Assembly: GCF_900129155.1 (NCBI RefSeq)
Contig: NZ_FQVF01000024.1
Location: forward strand, 20,015 to 84,014
Direction: 5' to 3'
Length of the DNA stretch: 64,000 nt
From: Marinomonas polaris DSM 16579
GTDB taxonomy: Bacteria > Pseudomonadota > Gammaproteobacteria > Pseudomonadales > Marinomonadaceae
The position numbers and the translations under genes were made by a program. Positions 36,075 through 45,916 of the stretch are shown here, in pieces. The notes under the pieces were generated by a model, which was not told where the DNA came from, did not search any database, and worked only from the letters and a program-made list of their open reading frames with translations. Positions within the stretch are counted from its first letter, which is position 1; every line of letters starts with the position of its first letter.

Positions 36075-38741
36075 TTAGCACGTTACAGGGTTTGGCTTTT
36101 CAGGATCTAAACCAAACTTAGCAATTGCTCCACTAACTACAGATGCATCAATCACACCGTCTTTTGACAATGCATTCAAGGCAGAAACTACTACCCAATA
36201 GCGGTTAACTTCGAAGAAGTGACGCAATTGAGCACGAGTATCACTGCGGCCAAAACCATCAGTACCAAGTACGTTGTAAGTACCTGTTATAAATGGACGA
36301 ATTTGATCTGCGAACAATTTAATATGGTCGGTAGATGCAATCACAGGGCCATTGCCATTCAAGCAAGATTCAACATAAGATTTGCGAGTTTCTGACTCAG
36401 GGTGAAGCATATTCCAACGGCTTACATCAAGACCTTCGCGACGCAGCTCATTGAAAGACGTTACACTCCATATATCAGAGTTAACACCGAAATCATTAAA
36501 CAGGATCTCTGCAGCAGCTTCAACTTCACGAAGAATAACGCCAGAACCAAGCAATTGAACTTGTTTCTTATTGGCTTTCTTAGCATGAGATTTAAGCTTG
36601 TACATCCCCTTGATAATGCCTTCTTCAACACCTTCAGGCATATCTTCGTGTGTGTAGTTTTCATTCATTACTGTTAGGTAATAGAAAACACTCTCTTTTT
36701 CTTTATACATACGACGCAAGCCATCTTGCACGATAACAGCGACTTCGTATGAATAAGTTGGATCATAAGACACACAATTTGGAATAAGACCAGCCTGAAT
36801 ATGGGAATGACCATCTTCATGCTGCAAGCCTTCGCCATTTAGCGTAGTACGACCTGCTGTTGCACCAATCAAGAAACCGCGTGCCTGTGAATCACCTGCC
36901 GCCCAAGCCAAGTCACCAATACGCTGGAAACCGAACATTGAGTAATAGATATAAACAGGAATCATTGGAAGAGCACTGTTTGCATAAGACGTAGCCAATG
37001 CCAACCATGCAGAGAATGCACCTGGCTCATTGATACCTTCTTGCAAAATCTGACCGTCAGAAGATTCTTTGTAGTACATAATCTGAGTATGGTCATGAGG
37101 CGTATAACGCTGACCTTCAGATGAATAAATACCTAGCTGGCGGAACATACCTTCCATACCAAACGTACGGGCTTCATCGGCAACGATTGGAACAACGCGC
37201 TCACCAATGTTTTTATCTTTAACCATAACATTCAGTGCACGCACAAACGCCATAGTTGTAGAAATTTCACGCCCATTTGTTCCCGCGATCTGAGATTTGA
37301 ATGCTTCCAAAGAAGGCACTTCAAGCGCTTCACAATCATGGTTACGAATAGGGAAAGCGCCATGCAACTCTTTACGACGAGAGCGCATATATTGCATTTC
37401 AGGACTGTCTTCAGCTGGCTTGTAATAAGGTAAGTCTTTTAGCTCTTCATCGCTAATAGGGATACCGAATTTATCGCGGAACTGAGCAAGAGATTCCTCA
37501 TCCAACTTCTTCGTTTGGTGCGCAGTGTTTTGCGCTTCAGCCGCTTTAAACATGCCGTAACCTTTAACGGTTTGCGCCAAGATAACAGTCGGTTGACCTT
37601 TATGAGAAGTCGCTTCGGAATACGCTGCGTAAACTTTGTAAGGATCATGCCCGCCGCGATTAAGATTCATAATCTCATCGTCAGTCATGTCTTTAACCAT
37701 TTCTAGCAATTCTGGATATTTGCCGAAGAAATGTTCACGAGTATAAGCACCACCATTTGCTTTGTAGTTCTGAAGCTCACCATCACAAACTTCATTCATA
37801 CGTTTAACAAGCAAACCGTTGTGATCTTTCGCGAAAAGAGGATCCCAATGACGACCCCATAGACACTTAATGACATTCCAGCCAGCACCACGGAACACAC
37901 CTTCAAGTTCCTGAACAATTTTACTGTTACCACGTACAGGGCCATCAAGACGCTGTAGATTACAGTTGATCACAAAAATAAGGTTGTCTAGATTTTCACG
38001 TCCCGCAAGAGCGATTGCACCTAAAGATTCTGGCTCATCACATTCACCATCACCAAGGAACGCCCATACTTTACGGTCGCCTTGATCAATAAGACCACGA
38101 CTATGTTGGTACTTCATCACATGCGCTTGGTAAATCGCTTGCAATGGCCCAAGACCCATAGACACTGTAGGAAATTGCCAGTAATCCGGCATCAACCAAG
38201 GATGCGGGTAAGAAGAGATACCTTTGCCATCCACTTCACGACGGAAGTTATCAAGCTGTTCGTCTGTCAAACGCCCTTCAATGTATGAACGCGCGTAAAT
38301 CCCTGGGGAAATATGACCTTGGAAAAAGACCATATCCGCTTGTTGTTTACCGTCATTACCACGGAAAAAGTGGTTAAAACCGATATCATAAAGCGTTGCT
38401 GCAGAAGAGAAGCTTGTAATGTGGCCACCAAGTGTTGAATCAACACGGTTTGCCTTCATTACCATAGCCAATGCATTCCAACGAATTATAGAGCGTATAC
38501 GACGTTCCATAAATACATCACCCGGCAATGGCTTCTCATTTTCAGGAGCGATTGTATTCCGGTATGCAGTCGTAATAGACGACGGCATTGACGTACCAGC
38601 TTTTGAAGCTTCATTCGTCAAACGATTTAAAATGTATTGCGCGCGATCAGGACCTTCTTCGCGAAGGACAGACTCAAGCGCATCGACCCACTCTTTAGTT
38701 TCAATTGGATCGATGTCTTCGAGAATATGCTGCTCAGTCAT
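36075..38741 (-). CDS. aceE: Pyruvate dehydrogenase E1 component
   Basis: This 888-residue homodimeric-type E1 decarboxylates pyruvate and acetylates the lipoyl group of E2. The thiamine-diphosphate site appears as GDGECDEPESLGAI followed by the magnesium loop NLIFVINCNLQRLDG, and the C-terminal GTDGFGRSDTRAQLR region is clear. It is the first gene of the aceE-aceF operon. The long upstream region (38742-39720) probably carries its control. No pdhR gene lies beside it. Confidence 0.97.
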   Translation of the reverse strand: MTEQHILEDIDPIETKEWVDALESVLREEGPDRAQYILNRLTNEASKAGTSMPSSITTAYRNTIAPENEKPLPGDVFMERRIRSIIRWNALAMVMKANRVDSTLGGHITSFSSAATLYDIGFNHFFRGNDGKQQADMVFFQGHISPGIYARSYIEGRLTDEQLDNFRREVDGKGISSYPHPWLMPDYWQFPTVSMGLGPLQAIYQAHVMKYQHSRGLIDQGDRKVWAFLGDGECDEPESLGAIALAGRENLDNLIFVINCNLQRLDGPVRGNSKIVQELEGVFRGAGWNVIKCLWGRHWDPLFAKDHNGLLVKRMNEVCDGELQNYKANGGAYTREHFFGKYPELLEMVKDMTDDEIMNLNRGGHDPYKVYAAYSEATSHKGQPTVILAQTVKGYGMFKAAEAQNTAHQTKKLDEESLAQFRDKFGIPISDEELKDLPYYKPAEDSPEMQYMRSRRKELHGAFPIRNHDCEALEVPSLEAFKSQIAGTNGREISTTMAFVRALNVMVKDKNIGERVVPIVADEARTFGMEGMFRQLGIYSSEGQRYTPHDHTQIMYYKESSDGQILQEGINEPGAFSAWLALATSYANSALPMIPVYIYYSMFGFQRIGDLAWAAGDSQARGFLIGATAGRTTLNGEGLQHEDGHSHIQAGLIPNCVSYDPTYSYEVAVIVQDGLRRMYKEKESVFYYLTVMNENYTHEDMPEGVEEGIIKGMYKLKSHAKKANKKQVQLLGSGVILREVEAAAEILFNDFGVNSDIWSVTSFNELRREGLDVSRWNMLHPESETRKSYVESCLNGNGPVIASTDHIKLFADQIRPFITGTYNVLGTDGFGRSDTRAQLRHFFEVNRYWVVVSALNALSKDGVIDASVVSGAIAKFGLDPEKPNPVTC

Positions 38742-38871
38742 CGTGTTAATAACTCCCGCTATTAGAACAGATACTAACCTACCAAGGACATTATGTGTAT
38801 TTAAGCCTTGGAGGCTACTTAAACGAACCGTCGGAACTCATATGAATAGCCATTAAGTTCCAGCCGACCTA

Positions 38872-38922
38872 GGATAAAACGACGCACTGTATATTACGTT
38901 TTAAAACGCGTCGTTTTTATCC
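38872..38922 (-). repeat. Large inverted repeat in the aceE leader
   Basis: The arms are GGATAAAACGACGC (38872-38885) and GCGTCGTTTTTATCC (38908-38922), with one bulge and a ~22-bp AT-rich loop. About 130 bp upstream of aceE, it could be a leader hairpin affecting translation or an operator for a regulator. Confidence 0.55.
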
Positions 38923-39002
38923 GTTCCAATGGCAATTATTATTGTTTTAATTTTATTTCCATTGCATCGACCACTAAAAATCTAGTCAGTTCGCTTCCAA
39001 TT

Positions 39003-39024
39003 TGGGTTTGGTTCATCAAACCCA
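39003..39024. repeat. Small hairpin TGGGTTTG/CAAACCCA
   Basis: Eight-bp arms (39003-39010 and 39017-39024) with a 6-bp loop, in the long aceE-nadC intergenic region. No T-run follows, so an operator or leader structure is more likely than a terminator. Confidence 0.4.
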
Positions 39025-39720
39025 ACATTAAATTTCCACATGCAAATAGCCTTACTAAACGCATGTAAAAAATCAAAGTCATTTACTTAGAATGCGCATA
39101 GATAAAGCACTTCTAAGATTTTGCATTCTAGATATTTTACTAAAACCTTACGTTAAACAAGGCTTTTTTACATATCAGAAGCATCTAATTCGGGCGTTAG
39201 ATTAACACCTAATCAAGAGATCGCCTAGCCACCCAAATAAAGATTGAAGTACTCAAAGCACTTTTGAAGCTTTTAAATCTCCTAGAATTCATCTAAAAAC
39301 AGATAAAAATAGGTAAAAACTCCACAATAAATGGCTTAAAGCTTAAGGCGCCCCACCAAAATTCACCAGAAATATGAGATGTATAAACTGCATGAATCTT
39401 ATGTTTCGCTTCAGACAGCGAAGAATACACAGTATCAAAGCTAATATACTATTCAAAAAATGATAATCTGTATCACATTATTAGCTCTATAGAGACTAAT
39501 CCGCTCTTAAGTCCGCCTCAGGTAGAAACACAAAAATAGTGTCCAGTTAAGCAAGAAGTTCCATTTAAAAAGCTAGGTCTATACTTACAAATTCTAAATT
39601 TATGCTCTTTTCTGTCTAGAAAGACCATGCAAATCAATGAATATAAAAAAATCAACACTGACGCATTACCAATATAACGCTACAATGCTCTTTATTTACT
39701 TGGCAAAATTAGGATAGTAC

Positions 39721-40569
39721 ATGACCCTTCTGAACGCTCTATTATCCGAGCACATCCAATCGCAAGTTACGTTTGCATTAAAAGAAGACATAGGCTCTGG
39801 GGACATAACAGCTCAACTTATCCCTGACGATCAAGAAATTACAGCAACGGTTATCAGTCGAGAACCTGCTATCCTATGCGGTCAAGCTTGGGTAAACGAA
39901 GTATTTGCTCAATTAGGAAACAGAACTACTCTCACTTGGCATAATAATGAAGGCGATACGCTGGAAAGCAACAAACCTTTTTTGACTATTAAAGGCCATG
40001 CAAGAACAATCCTAACGGGTGAACGCACCGCTCTAAATTTTTTACAAACACTTTCTTATACTGCTACGGTGACTCGCCAATACAGTGAAATCGTATCAAG
40101 CACACAATTAACCATTTTGGATACACGAAAAACACTACCAGGCATGCGCCGAGCTCAGAAGTATGCGGTAACTGTTGGCGGTGGGAAAAATCACCGAATG
40201 GGGTTATATGATGCATTTTTGATAAAAGAAAATCACATCATGGCTGCAGGATCAATTGCCAACGCTGTCAGCATGGCACAAAAAATCGCGCCGGGTAAAA
40301 CAATTGAAGTAGAAACAGAAAATTTAGAAGAAGTTGCCATGGCAGTCGCTGCTGGCGCAGATATCATTATGCTAGATAATTTTTCGTATGAAGATATGAG
40401 CAAAGCGGTTTCAGACTTCAAAGGTCAAGTTAAATTTGAAGCATCAGGAAACATGGACAAAGATCGTCTATTAAAGGTAGCTGAAACAGGCGTTGATTTT
40501 GTATCCATTGGAGCCCTAACAAAACACATCCAAGCAATAGACCTGTCTTTGCGCGTATCTCAGGAATAA
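39721..40569 (+). CDS. nadC: Nicotinate-nucleotide pyrophosphorylase (quinolinate PRTase)
   Basis: This 282-residue enzyme converts quinolinate and PRPP to nicotinate mononucleotide, CO2 and pyrophosphate, in de novo NAD synthesis. Features: EDIGSGDITAQLI (residues 21-33), LDTRKTLPGMRRAQKYAV and the C-terminal ASGNMDKDRLLKVAETGVDF. The ATG has AGGA 6 bases upstream. The nadC stop is 2 bases from ackA, so they share an operon, not a common pairing. Confidence 0.96.
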   Translation: MTLLNALLSEHIQSQVTFALKEDIGSGDITAQLIPDDQEITATVISREPAILCGQAWVNEVFAQLGNRTTLTWHNNEGDTLESNKPFLTIKGHARTILTGERTALNFLQTLSYTATVTRQYSEIVSSTQLTILDTRKTLPGMRRAQKYAVTVGGGKNHRMGLYDAFLIKENHIMAAGSIANAVSMAQKIAPGKTIEVETENLEEVAMAVAAGADIIMLDNFSYEDMSKAVSDFKGQVKFEASGNMDKDRLLKVAETGVDFVSIGALTKHIQAIDLSLRVSQE

Positions 40570-40571
40570 CT

Positions 40572-41762
40572 ATGAAAGATAGTATTTTAGTCATCAACTG
40601 CGGCAGCTCTTCTTTAAAATTTGCCATTCTTGCCAATGCTGGACAAGAAACTCTAGTCGAAGGTATCGCAGAAAGATTAGGTTCGGACGAGAGTAGCATC
40701 ACCTTTAAGTTTGAAGGGCAGAAAAATATTATTCAACTAGAAGATGGCAGCCACAAAAATGCTGTAGCTCACATAAAAAATTGGCTTAGCAGTCACCCTA
40801 TCATTGAAAGCTCATTGGCAGGCATAGGTCATCGTGTTGTACACGGCGGTGAAAATTTTAGTGAATCTGCACTAATCAATCAAAATGTCATAGATAGTAT
40901 TAAAGAGTGCGCCCAATTTGCGCCACTACATAACCCTGCTCACGCAAAAGGGATGGAAGTGGCTTTTGAGCTTTTCCCAGGACTGCCTCAAGTAGCTGTT
41001 TTTGATACTGCATTTCATCAAACTCTGGCACCAGAACAATACCTATACCCTATTCCAATGCATTTTTATCGAGAAAATCATTTTCGCAAGTATGGCTTCC
41101 ATGGCACCAGCTATCGCTATATTAGTCAGCGGTTAGCGCAAATTGCGAAAGGCAGTGATCAACAAGGCGTACTTGTTGCTCACCTGGGCAATGGGGCCAG
41201 TACTTGCGCAATAAACAAAGGTCTATCATCTGATACCAGCATGGGCATCACGCCATTAGAAGGCTTAATGATGGGCACTCGCTCGGGAAGCCTCGACCCA
41301 AGTCTGCTGTCTTTTATTAGCCAAGCTGAAAATATATCGGCTGACGCAGCGCTTGATATTCTGAACAAAAAAAGTGGTCTACTTGGTGTATCAGAAATTT
41401 CTAATGACTGTCGAACATTAGAAGAAGCAATGGAATCTGGTGACCCTAGAGCTAAACTGGCTTTAGACATGTTCGCAGCCCGCACTGCCAAACATTTAGC
41501 AAGTGTGGCAACAACTTTAGAAAGTATTGATCATTTGGTCTTTACTGGTGGTATCGGTGAGAATTCAAGCTATTTACGCCAAGTCATTTGCAATCATTTG
41601 AAAGCACTGAATATCGGTATAAACTCAACATTAAATGAAAATGCACCTCGTGGCGAAACGATAAATATTAGCTCTGATAGCAGCAATACGAATGTATGGA
41701 TTATACCTACTAACGAAGAGCTAATGATCGCACTAGATACTATAAGCTTAATTCAGCATTGA
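40572..41762 (+). CDS. ackA: Acetate kinase
   Basis: This 396-residue enzyme interconverts acetyl phosphate and ADP with acetate and ATP. It has VINCGSSSLKFAI near the start, GHRVVHGG near residue 91, and ASTCAINKGLSSDTSMGITP. It lies between nadC and pta; with Pta it forms the acetate overflow and reuse path and makes acetyl phosphate, a phospho-donor for some response regulators. Confidence 0.97.
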   Translation: MKDSILVINCGSSSLKFAILANAGQETLVEGIAERLGSDESSITFKFEGQKNIIQLEDGSHKNAVAHIKNWLSSHPIIESSLAGIGHRVVHGGENFSESALINQNVIDSIKECAQFAPLHNPAHAKGMEVAFELFPGLPQVAVFDTAFHQTLAPEQYLYPIPMHFYRENHFRKYGFHGTSYRYISQRLAQIAKGSDQQGVLVAHLGNGASTCAINKGLSSDTSMGITPLEGLMMGTRSGSLDPSLLSFISQAENISADAALDILNKKSGLLGVSEISNDCRTLEEAMESGDPRAKLALDMFAARTAKHLASVATTLESIDHLVFTGGIGENSSYLRQVICNHLKALNIGINSTLNENAPRGETINISSDSSNTNVWIIPTNEELMIALDTISLIQH

Positions 41763-41808
41763 TCGAAACTATGCTAACCATAATGGACTAATTTAGGATT
41801 CATCAGAT

Positions 41809-43908
41809 ATGTCAATAAATGTACTCATGACCGTTCCTACGGGCCCAGGTGTCGGCCTAACATCCGTCTCTGTAGGTCTTGTCCGCGCACTTGAACAGCA
41901 GGGATTAAAAGCCAGTTTCTTCAAGCCTATCGCCCAGCCTCAACCAGGAGATAAAGGACCAGACAAATCAACGGCTATGGTTGCGCAAGGTTCAACACTA
42001 ACACCTGCTGAGCCAATTCCGCTTCATGAAGCTGAACGTTATTTGTACAACGATAATATCGACGAACTCATGGAAGAAATTGTTGGCCGTTTTCAAGCAA
42101 GTGTTGAACCAGATTCAACGGTTATTGTAGAAGGTCTTGCGCAGATCGCCGGACACCCATATGCAACAAGGCTAAATAAAGCCATTGCTAGAACACTGGA
42201 CGCTGGCTTAGTTTTAGTCACTGCGCCAAACAACATGAGAGTTAACGAACTTGAACATCATGTTGAGATTGCCGCAGGCTCTTACGGTGGCATAAAGGCC
42301 AACGATGTTATTGGTTGTATTTTAAATAAAACCACACCAGGGTCATTGGGCGTTAAATCCTACGGCGATTTGTTTGCCCAAAGAGGAATTTTCAAACGCA
42401 ACTTTAGTCTGCTAGGTCAAATACCGAAAGCGGACGAACTGACCTATCCTCGTGTTAAAGATGTAGCTGACTTTCTTGGTGCTCGTATTATCAATGCGGG
42501 TGAAATCGAATCTCGGCGAGTACAATCTTACACACTATGTGCTCGCGGTGTGGAAAATATGCTAGAAGCATTACGACCAGGTGTTTTAGTATTCACTCCC
42601 GGTGATCGTACTGACATCATCATGGCGACAGCTATTGCAGCGCTTAATGATATTAAAATTGCAGCACTAGTGGTTACTGGTGGTTATCAGCCAAGTGAAG
42701 CACTGATGGCGCTTTGTGGTAAAGCCATGGCAAAAGGATTGCCAATCCTCTCTGTTGAATCTAACAGCTGGGAAACCGTTATTAATATGCAATCTTTTAA
42801 CCAAGAGATTCCACTTGATGATAAAGAGCGAGTCTTAATGGTTAAAGAGCATATTGCTCGTTGTATAGATCACGATTGGATCAACTCTTTTGCCTTGAAC
42901 CAAGAAGAAAGAAAACTATCTCCTCCAGCGTTTCGATTCCGTTTGATTGAGCTCGCTCGCTCCTTGAATAAACGCATCATTCTTCCAGAGGGTGAAGAGA
43001 TTCGCACCATTCAAGCGGCGTCTATATGTGCGGAGCGTGGCATTGCTCGCTGTACATTATTAGGTAACGAAACCGAGATTCTCCGTATTGCTCAAAACAA
43101 CGGTATTGAATTAAGTCATGGTGTTGAAATACTCGATCCGAACAGCATTCGTGAACGCTACGTAGCACCGATGGTTGAGTTGAGAAAAAGTCGAGGACTT
43201 ACTGATATTGTTGCTCGTGAACAGCTTGAAGATAATGTTGTATTGGGTACCATGATGCTGCAAGTTGGCGATGTTGATGGTTTGGTTTCAGGTGCTGTGC
43301 ACACTACTGCCAACACCATTCGCCCTGCCCTGCAATTAATAAAGACATCACCTAATTCAAATCTTGTCTCGTCGATTTTCTTCATGTGTTTGCCGGATCA
43401 AGTATTGGTCTATGGTGACTGCGCTATAAACCCAGACCCAACGGCTGAGCAACTCGCAGAAATTGCCATTCAAAGTGCTGATTCTGCTGCAGCATTTGGC
43501 ATTACCCCAAAAGTCGCCATGATTAGCTACAGCACTGGTGGTTCTGGTACAGGTAACGATGTTGATAAAGTCAGAGAAGCTACCGCGATTGCGCAAAGAC
43601 TTCGGCCTGATCTGTTAATTGATGGACCACTACAATACGACGCTGCAATCATGGAAAAAGTAGCCAAGCAAAAAGCGCCAAACAGCAAAGTAGCTGGTAA
43701 AGCCACTGTATTTATTTTCCCAGATTTAAATACTGGCAACACCACCTATAAAGCCGTTCAACGAAGTGCCGATGTAGTTAGCATCGGACCTATGCTGCAA
43801 GGCATTCGTAAACCTGTTAACGACTTGTCTCGTGGTGCGTTGGTCGACGATATCGTCTACACCATTGCTATTACCGCTATTCAGGCGGGCAAGCTTAAAG
43901 GCGAATAA
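41809..43908 (+). CDS. pta: Phosphate acetyltransferase
   Basis: This 699-residue long-form Pta has an N-terminal nucleotide-binding-like domain (MSINVLMTVPTGPGVGLTSV), a DRTGG domain around residues 215-320 (GDRTDIIMATAIAALNDIK), and a C-terminal catalytic PTA_PTB domain ending in GMLQGIRKPVNDLSRG-like sequence (MLQGIRKPVNDLSRGALVDD). It makes acetyl phosphate from acetyl-CoA. It lies 46 bp downstream of ackA in the same operon. Confidence 0.97.
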   Translation: MSINVLMTVPTGPGVGLTSVSVGLVRALEQQGLKASFFKPIAQPQPGDKGPDKSTAMVAQGSTLTPAEPIPLHEAERYLYNDNIDELMEEIVGRFQASVEPDSTVIVEGLAQIAGHPYATRLNKAIARTLDAGLVLVTAPNNMRVNELEHHVEIAAGSYGGIKANDVIGCILNKTTPGSLGVKSYGDLFAQRGIFKRNFSLLGQIPKADELTYPRVKDVADFLGARIINAGEIESRRVQSYTLCARGVENMLEALRPGVLVFTPGDRTDIIMATAIAALNDIKIAALVVTGGYQPSEALMALCGKAMAKGLPILSVESNSWETVINMQSFNQEIPLDDKERVLMVKEHIARCIDHDWINSFALNQEERKLSPPAFRFRLIELARSLNKRIILPEGEEIRTIQAASICAERGIARCTLLGNETEILRIAQNNGIELSHGVEILDPNSIRERYVAPMVELRKSRGLTDIVAREQLEDNVVLGTMMLQVGDVDGLVSGAVHTTANTIRPALQLIKTSPNSNLVSSIFFMCLPDQVLVYGDCAINPDPTAEQLAEIAIQSADSAAAFGITPKVAMISYSTGGSGTGNDVDKVREATAIAQRLRPDLLIDGPLQYDAAIMEKVAKQKAPNSKVAGKATVFIFPDLNTGNTTYKAVQRSADVVSIGPMLQGIRKPVNDLSRGALVDDIVYTIAITAIQAGKLKGE

Positions 43909-43928
43909 TCTACCAGCTAATTTATCCC

Positions 43929-43968
43929 TTAACTCGTCTTTGCTTTCTAATGAGTGAAGACGAGTTAA
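43929..43968 (+). terminator. Probable terminator after pta
   Basis: TTAACTCGTCTT (43929-43940) pairs with AAGACGAGTTAA (43957-43968) around a 16-nt loop. The following run is T-poor, so it may be only a weak terminator. Confidence 0.5.
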
Positions 43969-44070
43969 TTAATAAAGATAAGAAGTTTCCCAACTGAATT
44001 TGATTAGAAAGTGGACATATTTCATATTGCCAATTAGTATTTGTAGATAAACATTACGTGGGTGATCAAC

Positions 44071-44445
44071 ATGTCTGGTAGCCTTCCTCATTCTATAGCG
44101 CTTTCAAATCATACCTTCACAAGTATGACCACTCCTGGCTACACAACATTTGACTTACGCTCTGATGAAGACACTAATATGGCAGCGCTTAACGCTCGAA
44201 ACGCCAAGGCTTCGAGTGATCTTGTTGTCACTATTTCAGAGCAAGGCCAAGCATTATCCCAGCGAAATAGAAAAAAACTCGAAGAAATCGAAGCTAGAAA
44301 AAACAATGATATCTTGTTGGAACTAGAAGAAGAGTTCATCGAAGATGATATTGAACCAACCATTCACGCATCAACTAAAGAGAGTAAAACCAATAGCTAT
44401 CAAGAAAAAACACCAACGGGAGACTTTCTCGATCAAATTGTTTAG
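44071..44445 (+). CDS. Acidic protein of unknown function
   Basis: This is a 124-residue protein starting at ATG 44071; an upstream in-frame GTG at 44062 is weaker. It has no signal peptide and no membrane helix, and is rich in Glu, Asp and Ser. A helical stretch around residues 60-85 (RNRKKLEEIEARKNNDILLE) could be coiled coil. No motif is recognised. It lies between pta and the pilin gene, with 71 bp to the pilin, and may be its own unit. Confidence 0.65.
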   Translation: MSGSLPHSIALSNHTFTSMTTPGYTTFDLRSDEDTNMAALNARNAKASSDLVVTISEQGQALSQRNRKKLEEIEARKNNDILLELEEEFIEDDIEPTIHASTKESKTNSYQEKTPTGDFLDQIV

Positions 44446-44516
44446 TCTATAAAAACTTAATGAGTTAAGTTTTTCGGCAGGATGCCAATGATTACAGAAT
44501 CTTCAAGGAGTGAAGA

Positions 44517-44969
44517 ATGTTACTTTCTCGTCTATCCACACGTGGTTTTACGTTATTAGAATTAATGGTTGTTATTGCCATTATTTCTATAATAGCAAGC
44601 CTTTCAGCCCCCACATTTACCCGTCAAATTGCTAAAGCAAAACTAATAGAAGTACAAAACCTCGCTACCCAACATCAATCTCTGGTTGAAGAATTCATTC
44701 TTTTACATGGGTCCTTTCCTAGCGAAGCAGAGTTTAATCTCATAAAACAATCCCTAGCAGAAGGCTCAATTACCAAATCTATTTCTGTAGACAGCCAAAA
44801 CAAAGGTATGGGGAATATTGTTCTCACACTAAATGACAGCACCGGCATTACTGAAAACCAATATCTAAGATACTCTCGCGATGCCGATAGGAATTGGAAA
44901 TGCCTCTCAGACTTAGAAAGTAACATTCTTCCGCTTCAATGTGACAGTTCGGCTGGAGCAGACGAATGA
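44517..44969 (+). CDS. Type IV pilin-like protein
   Basis: This 150-residue prepilin has a 10-residue leader ending in Gly10, then FTLLELMVVIAIISIIASLS. The mature Phe1, Glu5 and hydrophobic helix are the type IV pilin hallmarks. The leader peptide is cut and the new N-terminus methylated by PilD, encoded three genes downstream. Two cysteines (in NWKCLSDLE and LPLQCDSSA) near the C-terminus fit a pilin disulfide loop. It overlaps the ATPase gene by 4 bp. It could be the major pilin. Confidence 0.88.
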   Translation: MLLSRLSTRGFTLLELMVVIAIISIIASLSAPTFTRQIAKAKLIEVQNLATQHQSLVEEFILLHGSFPSEAEFNLIKQSLAEGSITKSISVDSQNKGMGNIVLTLNDSTGITENQYLRYSRDADRNWKCLSDLESNILPLQCDSSAGADE

Positions 44970-45916
44970 CTTTAGAAGAAATAATATCTAACGCTGTGAG
45001 TAATCATGCAACCGATATTCACATAGAACACTCAAATATTGGCATTCAAATTTATCAACGCTGTTATGGATCACTTCATAAAGTAGCCAATTTAGCTCAA
45101 GGAACAAGCTTAATTAACCGCATAAAAATGCGCGCTAATTTAGACTTGTCAGAAACAAGGCGAACACAAGAAGGTCAATTTCTCTTTGAGGAAAGAAGTC
45201 GAAGCACTTTTATTCGGGTCAGTATTATTGCCACGGTTAAAGGCGAAAAAGTAGCTTTGCGCCTACTCCCTGAAAAAAACCGTTTAGAGCTTGAAAATAT
45301 CGGCATACAGCGATCTTTGCTTACTGCCCTGAGCACAATCTTAAATAGCTCTAGTGGTTTAATTTTGGTCTGTGGCGCAACAGGTGCAGGCAAAAGCACG
45401 ACCCTCTATTCGTGCCTTGATACTTTAAACACAGGAAAGAAGACTATTTTCACGATAGAAGACCCTGTCGAATACGAAATTCCAGGCTTGTTTCAATGTG
45501 AGCCCAATCCAGCCATTGGCTTGGACTCTGCAGCTCTTTTGAAATCCTTCTTAAGACAAGATCCAGATGTAATTATGGTCGGAGAAGTGCGCGATGCCGT
45601 TACTGCCAATCTTGCAGTAAATGCGGCATTGACCGGACACCTCGTGCTAGCTACATTGCATACAAACTCTGCACTCGACGCCATGCACCGCTGCCATGGT
45701 TGGCAAGTAGATTTTTTCTCTTTGGTGAGTTCATTAAAACTTATCATCCATCAATCCATGCTCTACAAAGCGTCTTCACAACAACCAATGTTCAACGCTT
45801 TACGACCACTATGGAATGAATTGCTACCGAAAGATTACGACACACTTATTTCATCCCCATCCCTATGGGAAGCTTTTCCCTTTCAGAACAGTGAGGTGCA
45901 AAATGCCTTGGTATAA
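44966..45916 (+). CDS. PilB-like type IV pilus assembly ATPase, short form
   Basis: This 316-residue ATPase is of the secretion-ATPase superfamily: Walker A GATGAGKST (residues 137-145), Asp box TIEDPVEYEIPG, Walker B DPDVIMVGEVRDA, and His box LVLATLHTNSALDA. PilB proteins usually have about 560 residues with an N1 domain and a zinc tetracysteine motif near the C-terminus. Both are missing here. The core fits GspE/PilB and could power pilus extension or a DNA-uptake pseudopilus. It is translationally coupled to the pilin and overlaps pilC by 14 bp. Confidence 0.82.
   Translation: MTLEEIISNAVSNHATDIHIEHSNIGIQIYQRCYGSLHKVANLAQGTSLINRIKMRANLDLSETRRTQEGQFLFEERSRSTFIRVSIIATVKGEKVALRLLPEKNRLELENIGIQRSLLTALSTILNSSSGLILVCGATGAGKSTTLYSCLDTLNTGKKTIFTIEDPVEYEIPGLFQCEPNPAIGLDSAALLKSFLRQDPDVIMVGEVRDAVTANLAVNAALTGHLVLATLHTNSALDAMHRCHGWQVDFFSLVSSLKLIIHQSMLYKASSQQPMFNALRPLWNELLPKDYDTLISSPSLWEAFPFQNSEVQNALV

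Larger units (their letters stand above)
38742..39720. other. Long intergenic region between aceE and nadC
   Basis: This 979-bp AT-rich stretch between divergent genes has no ORF worth calling and no tRNA. It must hold the aceE promoter and leader (minus strand) and the nadC promoter. It contains several stem-forming segments, described separately. A reading for a small RNA is possible but unsupported. Confidence 0.4.
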
